From contig JBGPIK010000267.1 in assembly GCA_041484845.1 (NCBI GenBank), forward strand, positions 1 through 9,695: a stretch of DNA of 9,695 bases. The letters are read 5' to 3'. This document shows, piece after piece, positions 5,980 to 9,695 of this stretch; within the stretch, counting starts at the first letter, position 1, and each line of letters begins with the position of its first letter. A model generated the notes under the pieces. That model searched no databases, was not told where the DNA came from, and saw nothing but the letters and a program-made list of their open reading frames with translations. The stretch is from JBGPIK01 sp041484845. GTDB lineage: Bacteria; Desulfobacterota; Binatia; UBA9968. The position numbers were made by a program, and so were the translations under genes.

Positions 5980-8439
5980 ATGTTATTTCGTAACGAGAAG
6001 CGAGACGATAGGGAGCAAGGTGGCGCGTCGCGAGTGCCGCTGTTGCCTTTGAGGGATATCATCGTTTTTCCTCACATGGTGGTGCCGCTGTTTGTCGGGC
6101 GGCAACGCTCGATCAAGGCTTTGGAAGAGGCGACGCAAAAGCAAAGCCCGATTTTTCTGTCGTCACAAAAGGACGCGAAAACGAATGAACCTACGGAAGA
6201 GGATATTTACAAGACCGGAACGTTGGGTACGGTTGTCCAGATGCTGAAACTCCCCGACGGGACCGTGAAGGTCCTCATCGAAGGCAAGAAGCGGGCGAAA
6301 ATTGTCAATTTCGTCAGCAACCCCGATTTTTTCCTGGTCGACGTGGACGAAGCTCAGGAGATTGTGGAACGTAACACGGAAGTGGAGGCGCTCACGCGCG
6401 AGGTTCACGCCACCTTCGAGAATTATGTGAAACTGAAGAAAAAGATACCGCCGGAAATGGTCATGTCGGTCTCCGCCATCGACGATCCCGGTCGGTTGGC
6501 GGACACCATCGTCGCGCATCTCGGCATTAAGATTGAGGACCGCCAAAATCTTTTGGAGACTTTTAACGCCAATGAGCGACTGGAAAAAGTTCTAGGGCAC
6601 ATGCGGGCCGAGATCGAAATCCTTGAGGTTGAAAGGCGCATTCGTTCGCGCGTAAAAAAACAAATGGAGCGTTCCCAGAAAGAGTACTATCTCAACGAGC
6701 AGATGCGCGCCATTCAGAAAGAACTCGGCGAAAAAGATGAGTTCAAAAATGAAATTCAGGAGATTGAAGAAAAGATAAAACAAAAAAAGCTTTCGGCTGA
6801 AGCGCGGGAAAAAGTAGAAAAAGAACTCAAGAAGCTCAAGATGATGTCGCCGATGTCGGCCGAAGCGACGGTTGTGCGAAATTACATCGATTGGATTCTC
6901 AGTCTGCCGTGGAATGAATTTACCGATGACAAACTGGACATCAACGAAGCCGAGAGAATTCTGGAAGAAGACCATTACGGACTGGAAAAAGTGAAGGAAA
7001 GGATTCTCGAGTATCTCGCGGTCCAAAGTCTTGTGGGTAAAATCAAGGGGCCCATTCTTTGTTTGGTCGGCCCTCCCGGCGTGGGTAAGACGTCGTTGGG
7101 CCGTTCCATCGCTCGAGCCACGGGAAGAAAGTTCGTGCGCGTATCGCTGGGAGGCGTTCGGGATGAGGCGGAGATTCGCGGTCATCGGCGGACATACATC
7201 GGGGCGTTGCCGGGAAAAATCATTCAATCGATGAAAAAAGTGGGCTCCAGCAATCCGGTCTTTTTAATGGACGAAATCGATAAAATGTCTACGGATTTTC
7301 GCGGCGATCCCTCATCTGCGCTTCTCGAAGTGCTGGATCCCGAGCAAAACACCGCGTTCAATGATCATTATTTGGACTTAGATTATGACCTTTCGAAGGT
7401 TATGTTTATTACCACGGCGAATACGTTGGACAGGATTCCGCGCCCGCTCCAGGATCGCATGGAGATCATCCGAATCGCCGGTTACACGGAGCTGGAGAAG
7501 CTGAGCATTGCGAAAAAGTATCTACTCGAGAAACAAAAGGAAGCAAACGGCTTGACGCCTGAGAACGTTGCCTTTACAGACAATGCTCTTTTGGGGCTCA
7601 TCCGCCATTACACAAAGGAGGCTGGCGTCCGCAACCTTGAGCGGGAAATAGCCGCCGTGTGCCGCAAGGTTGCGGTGGAAGTGGTTAAAAAGGATCGAAA
7701 TACCCATATTCAGGTAGGCACTAAGAGTCTGCACAAATATTTGGGATCGATTAAGTACCGGTACGGGAAAGTGGATGGTGAACAAAAGATTGGCGTCGCG
7801 ACCGGTCTAGCCTGGACCGAACTCGGTGGCGAGCTTCTGGCAACAGAAGTTACAGTCATGCCGGGAAAGGGGCAACTGATCATTACCGGAAAGCTCGGTG
7901 ATGTCATGCAGGAATCGGCGCGCGCGGCCATGAGCTATGTTCGGTCGCGTGCGGCTGAGCTGGGCTTAGAAAAAGATTTCTATCAGAAACTGGATATCCA
8001 TATTCACGTTCCCGAAGGCGCCATACCTAAGGATGGGCCTTCTGCGGGCATTACCATGGCAACATCACTGGTGTCGGCGCTAATCAAAACTCCCGTTCAT
8101 AACGATTTGGCCATGACCGGTGAAATTACCTTGCGAGGCACGGTGCTGCCGATCGGTGGGCTGAAAGAAAAAGTATTGGCGGCGCATCGAGCTGGCATCA
8201 AAAGAGTCCTGATTCCGTCGGAAAATGAAAAAGATATAGAAGAAATTCCCGTCACGGTTTTAAAGACGGTCGAGTTGGTATTGGTCTCGCACATGGATGA
8301 GGTATTGAAGAAAGCGTTAGTTACGGGAGATCCCGATCACCTGTTCAACAATTATATCCAGCCTGAATCCAAAGTGGAAGGAACTCCTTTTGCGAATAAG
8401 GATGAAGAAACGCCTGGTCCTGAGATTTTGCCTCAATAG
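5980..8439 (+). CDS. lon: Lon (LonA-type) ATP-dependent protease
   Basis: An 819-residue hexameric cytosolic protease that degrades misfolded and specific regulatory proteins. The LON substrate-binding domain (about 18-210) starts with PLLPLRDIIVFPHMVVPLFV. A charged coiled-coil linker follows (about 225-290: EKDEFKNEIQEIEEKIKQKK). The AAA+ module has Walker A GPPGVGKT (364-371), Walker B FLMDEIDK with D431-E432, and the TTANTLDRIPRPLQDRME region. The protease domain has the Ser-Lys dyad: S688 in PKDGPSAGITMA and K731 in GGLKEKVLAAHRAG, 43 residues apart as in E. coli Lon. The C-terminal tail (about 790-819) is acidic and family-variable. It is the last gene of the tig-clpP-clpX-lon cluster. 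The next gene, hup, has its own promoter about 30 bases downstream. Confidence 0.98.
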   Translation: MLFRNEKRDDREQGGASRVPLLPLRDIIVFPHMVVPLFVGRQRSIKALEEATQKQSPIFLSSQKDAKTNEPTEEDIYKTGTLGTVVQMLKLPDGTVKVLIEGKKRAKIVNFVSNPDFFLVDVDEAQEIVERNTEVEALTREVHATFENYVKLKKKIPPEMVMSVSAIDDPGRLADTIVAHLGIKIEDRQNLLETFNANERLEKVLGHMRAEIEILEVERRIRSRVKKQMERSQKEYYLNEQMRAIQKELGEKDEFKNEIQEIEEKIKQKKLSAEAREKVEKELKKLKMMSPMSAEATVVRNYIDWILSLPWNEFTDDKLDINEAERILEEDHYGLEKVKERILEYLAVQSLVGKIKGPILCLVGPPGVGKTSLGRSIARATGRKFVRVSLGGVRDEAEIRGHRRTYIGALPGKIIQSMKKVGSSNPVFLMDEIDKMSTDFRGDPSSALLEVLDPEQNTAFNDHYLDLDYDLSKVMFITTANTLDRIPRPLQDRMEIIRIAGYTELEKLSIAKKYLLEKQKEANGLTPENVAFTDNALLGLIRHYTKEAGVRNLEREIAAVCRKVAVEVVKKDRNTHIQVGTKSLHKYLGSIKYRYGKVDGEQKIGVATGLAWTELGGELLATEVTVMPGKGQLIITGKLGDVMQESARAAMSYVRSRAAELGLEKDFYQKLDIHIHVPEGAIPKDGPSAGITMATSLVSALIKTPVHNDLAMTGEITLRGTVLPIGGLKEKVLAAHRAGIKRVLIPSENEKDIEEIPVTVLKTVELVLVSHMDEVLKKALVTGDPDHLFNNYIQPESKVEGTPFANKDEETPGPEILPQ

Positions 8440-8469
8440 GATTCAAACTGATGTGACCCAGCCGGTTGT

Positions 8470-8498
8470 TTGACAGCCGGCATTCCGGCTGTTATAAA
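8470..8498 (+). promoter_or_regulatory. sigma70 promoter of the HU gene
   Basis: TTGACA (8470-8475, perfect -35) and TATAAA (8493-8498, 5 of 6) are separated by exactly 17 bases, making this the strongest promoter in the window. The predicted start is near 8505, about 39 bases before the HU ATG. High HU expression fits. Confidence 0.8.
8473..8492. promoter_or_regulatory. perfect 8-bp inverted repeat within the HU promoter spacer (possible operator)
   Basis: ACAGCCGG (8473-8480) and CCGGCTGT (8485-8492) are exact reverse complements around CATT. They overlap the -35 box and fill the spacer to the -10. A third CAGCCGG lies upstream in direct orientation (8459-8465), 15 bases before the second. 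This may be a repressor site or a hairpin at the end of the lon transcript; no T-run follows for a standard terminator. Confidence 0.5.
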
Positions 8499-8503
8499 AC
8501 CGC

Positions 8504-8529
8504 TTTGCCCTGTCGAGTGGTGGGGCAAG
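8504..8529 (+). other. predicted 5' hairpin in the HU mRNA leader
   Basis: TTGCCC (8505-8510) pairs with GGGCAA (8523-8528), extendable by G-T pairs at both ends. The hairpin would sit at the very 5' end of the transcript predicted from the promoter at 8470-8498, before the GAGGGG ribosome site. Such structures can stabilise abundant mRNAs. This is inferred from sequence only. Confidence 0.35.
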
Positions 8530-8543
8530 AGGATGAGGGGACA

Positions 8544-8816
8544 ATGACCAAAGCGGAATTAATCGATTCATTTGTTAAACGAAGTGAGCTTTCCCGACCG
8601 AGGGCGGAAGAGTTGGTGAATGGATTATTCGACGACATTGTTCTCGCGTTAAAAAACGGAGATAAGGTCAATATATCCGGTTTTGGTACGTTTTCAGTTT
8701 CACAGCGCAAAGGACGTGTCGGCAGAAATCCAAAAACCGGAGCGGCTATCGAGATTGCTCCGTCTCGAGCCGCGAAGTTCAAGGCCGGGAAAACCTTAAA
8801 AGATTCCCTCAGCTGA
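8544..8816 (+). CDS. hup: HU-family DNA-binding protein
   Basis: A 90-residue nucleoid protein of the HU/IHF family, acting as a dimer that bends DNA. The family's central motif is clear: ISGFGTFSV (44-52), then the DNA-binding arm RKGRVGRNPKTG with the intercalating proline P63, and the C-terminal FKAGKTLKDSL. Length and the SGFGTF sequence fit HU best. Some features (KNGDKVNISGFG) resemble IHF-alpha, so IHF-like behaviour is not excluded. ATG 8544 is chosen because the N-terminus MTKAELIDSF aligns with the family and GAGGGG lies 4-9 bases upstream; longer frames upstream would run into the promoter. It has its own strong promoter. Position after lon recalls the lon-hupB order of enterobacteria. 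Confidence 0.96.
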   Translation: MTKAELIDSFVKRSELSRPRAEELVNGLFDDIVLALKNGDKVNISGFGTFSVSQRKGRVGRNPKTGAAIEIAPSRAAKFKAGKTLKDSLS

Positions 8817-8905
8817 TCGTATCCGAGTTATTGCGAAGCTCAGCCCCCGAAACGGGAACCGGCATTGGTCCCGCCAGGGTTCAGGGCTTGACTTTTTCAG
8901 GCGAA

Positions 8906-8980
8906 GGGCGGTTAGCTCAGCGGGAGAGCATCGGCCTTACAAGCCGGGGGCCACAGGTTCAAATCCTGTACCGCCCACCA
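8906..8980 (+). tRNA. tRNA-Val (anticodon TAC)
   Basis: A 75-base tRNA. The acceptor GGGCGGT (8906-8912) pairs with ACCGCCC (8970-8976), then A8977 and an encoded CCA (8978-8980). The anticodon stem TCGGC/GCCGG holds the loop CTTACAA with TAC at 8938-8940, reading GTA. It stands 89 bases after the HU stop and 21 bases before tRNA-Asp, so the two tRNAs probably share a transcript. Confidence 0.97.
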
Positions 8981-9001
8981 ATAGCGTTGTTTGCTGATGT
9001 C

Positions 9002-9078
9002 GGGGTCGTAGTTCAGTTGGATAGAACGCCGGCCTGTCACGCCGGAGGTCGCGAGTTCGAGTCTCGTCGGCCCCGCCA
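9002..9078 (+). tRNA. tRNA-Asp (anticodon GTC)
   Basis: A 77-base tRNA. The acceptor GGGGTCG (9002-9008) pairs with CGGCCCC (9068-9074, one T-G pair), then the discriminator G9075 typical of aspartate tRNA and an encoded CCA (9076-9078). The anticodon stem CCGGC/GCCGG flanks the loop CTGTCAC with GTC at 9036-9038. It ends 50 bases before the rplM start and may be cotranscribed with it. Confidence 0.97.
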
Positions 9079-9080
9079 CT

Positions 9081-9120
9081 TCCCCTGGTTAAGAGTGTAA
9101 GAAAGATTAATTTTAGGGGA
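9081..9120 (+). promoter_or_regulatory. possible rplM leader stem masking the Shine-Dalgarno
   Basis: TCCCCT (9081-9086) is the exact reverse complement of AGGGGA (9115-9120), the rplM ribosome site lying 8 bases before ATG 9129. Two further G-T pairs (9087-9088 with 9113-9114) extend the stem to 8 pairs around a 24-base loop. Folding would hide the ribosome site. In E. coli, L13 represses translation of its own rplM-rpsI operon, so a regulatory leader here would make sense. The pairing is seen; its function is inferred. Confidence 0.4.
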
Positions 9121-9128
9121 CATTCAAA

Positions 9129-9554
9129 ATGAAAACTGAAGACGCTCTTGCGCAACGACAATGGTTTATTATCGATGCCCAGGGAATGGTATTAGGCCGC
9201 ATGGCAAGCGAGATCGCCAAGATTCTGCGCGGTAAAAATAAGCCAATCTTTACTCCTAACGCGGATGTTGGTGATTTCGTGATAGTTGTCAATGCGCGCG
9301 GAGTTCGACTTACCGGTAAAAAGCTAGAGAAAAAAATTTACTACCGGCACACGGACTATCCGGGTGGGATTCGCGAACGATCTGCGGCTAAGATGCTAGC
9401 GGAAAAGCCGGAGGACGTAATTCGACTAGCTGTAAAGGGCATGCTGCCCAAGAACCGCTTAAGCAGAAAACTGGTGACCAAGCTGAAGGTTTATGCAGGT
9501 CCCGTACATCCGCACGATGCACAGAAGCCTCAGCCTCTGGCGATTGAGGCGTAG
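9129..9554 (+). CDS. rplM: 50S ribosomal protein L13 (uL13)
   Basis: A 141-residue early-assembly protein of the large ribosomal subunit, near the E. coli length of 142. The N-terminal part reads WFIIDAQGMVLGRMASEIAK and FTPNADVGDFVIVVNA. The middle has KKIYYRHTDYPGG. The family signature is in the C-terminal half: VKGMLPKNRLSR, then LKVYAGPVHPHDAQKPQPL. AGGGGA (9115-9120) precedes ATG 9129 at 8 bases. The stop lies 13 bases before the rpsI ATG, the almost universal rplM-rpsI order. Nothing unusual in the protein itself. Confidence 0.98.
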   Translation: MKTEDALAQRQWFIIDAQGMVLGRMASEIAKILRGKNKPIFTPNADVGDFVIVVNARGVRLTGKKLEKKIYYRHTDYPGGIRERSAAKMLAEKPEDVIRLAVKGMLPKNRLSRKLVTKLKVYAGPVHPHDAQKPQPLAIEA

Positions 9555-9567
9555 GAGTCAAGAATCG

Positions 9568-9695
9568 ATGGCTGAAAAGGTTATAACCGCAACAGGAAGA
9601 AGAAAGACCTCGGTAGCTCGCGTGTTTCTCAGACAAGGCAAGGGCAGCATTAAGATCAACACCCGATCCTTACAAGAGTACTTCGGTCGCGAAAC
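9568..9695 (+). CDS. rpsI: 30S ribosomal protein S9 (uS9), 5' part only
   Basis: The first 42 codons of S9 are present before the window ends; the full protein is about 130 residues. The conserved start ATGRRKTSVARVFLRQGKG, followed by INTRSLQEYF, is diagnostic of the family. The protein's missing C-terminal tail would reach the P-site tRNA in the small subunit. GGAG just after the rplM stop (9554-9557) lies 10 bases before ATG 9568. It is cotranscribed with rplM. Confidence 0.97.
   Translation, partial: MAEKVITATGRRKTSVARVFLRQGKGSIKINTRSLQEYFGRE

Noticed and set aside
6592..7227. 211-codon minus-strand frame opposite lon
   Set aside because: It lies wholly opposite the conserved coiled-coil and ATPase region of lon and has no family features.
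8466..8543. N-terminal extension of the HU protein from an upstream start
   Set aside because: The extension would overlap the -35/-10 elements and adds non-family sequence; ATG 8544 has a ribosome site and the canonical N-terminus.
8862..8882. Imperfect hairpin CGGGAACC...GGTCCCG-like region as hup terminator
   Set aside because: The stem has a bulge and the nearest T-run (8893-8897) is too far away.
8888..8916. TTGACT at 8888-8893 as a -35 for tRNA-Val
   Set aside because: A -10 at normal spacing would fall inside the mature tRNA (8911-8916), so it cannot drive the complete tRNA.

Overview
The window is a conserved bacterial housekeeping region and reads mostly as one strand (+). It most likely comes from a Gram-negative bacterium. 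Evidence for this is an RlpA-type envelope protein gene, ClpX, LonA and trigger factor of proteobacterial type, and tRNA genes that all encode their CCA end. The overall gene style suggests a deltaproteobacterial or allied lineage (Desulfobacterota, Binatota, Methylomirabilota/Rokubacteria kind), but the phylum cannot be fixed by eye. Base composition looks balanced, and I see no insertion sequence, phage gene, CRISPR array or abrupt composition change.

Left part (1-2152): the 3' part of a probable tRNA-His, a complete tRNA-Lys(CTT), a 331-base gene-free stretch, then an rlpA-like gene split by one in-frame TAA. After a strong hairpin and a plausible sigma70 promoter comes a tight two-gene unit: a conserved protein of unknown function built from an internal duplication, and a DUF971-family protein with two CPCxxC clusters.

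Middle part (2153-8439): a 352-base non-coding stretch rich in small perfect palindromes leads to tRNA-Leu(TAG). Next is the protein quality-control cluster tig, clpP, clpX, lon, with gaps of 33, 26 and 12 bases, which is likely one operon. Trigger factor folds nascent chains at the ribosome. ClpXP and Lon are the two main ATP-dependent cytosolic proteases.

Right part (8440-9695): a near-consensus sigma70 promoter whose spacer holds a perfect inverted repeat drives an HU-family DNA-binding protein gene. Then come tRNA-Val(TAC), tRNA-Asp(GTC) and the ribosomal protein operon rplM-rpsI, with rpsI cut by the window edge. The rplM Shine-Dalgarno is complementary to a segment just after the tRNA-Asp gene.

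I found no previously undescribed multi-gene system. The points most worth a second look are the interrupted rlpA, the internally duplicated hypothetical protein, the palindromic hup promoter and the rplM leader pairing.
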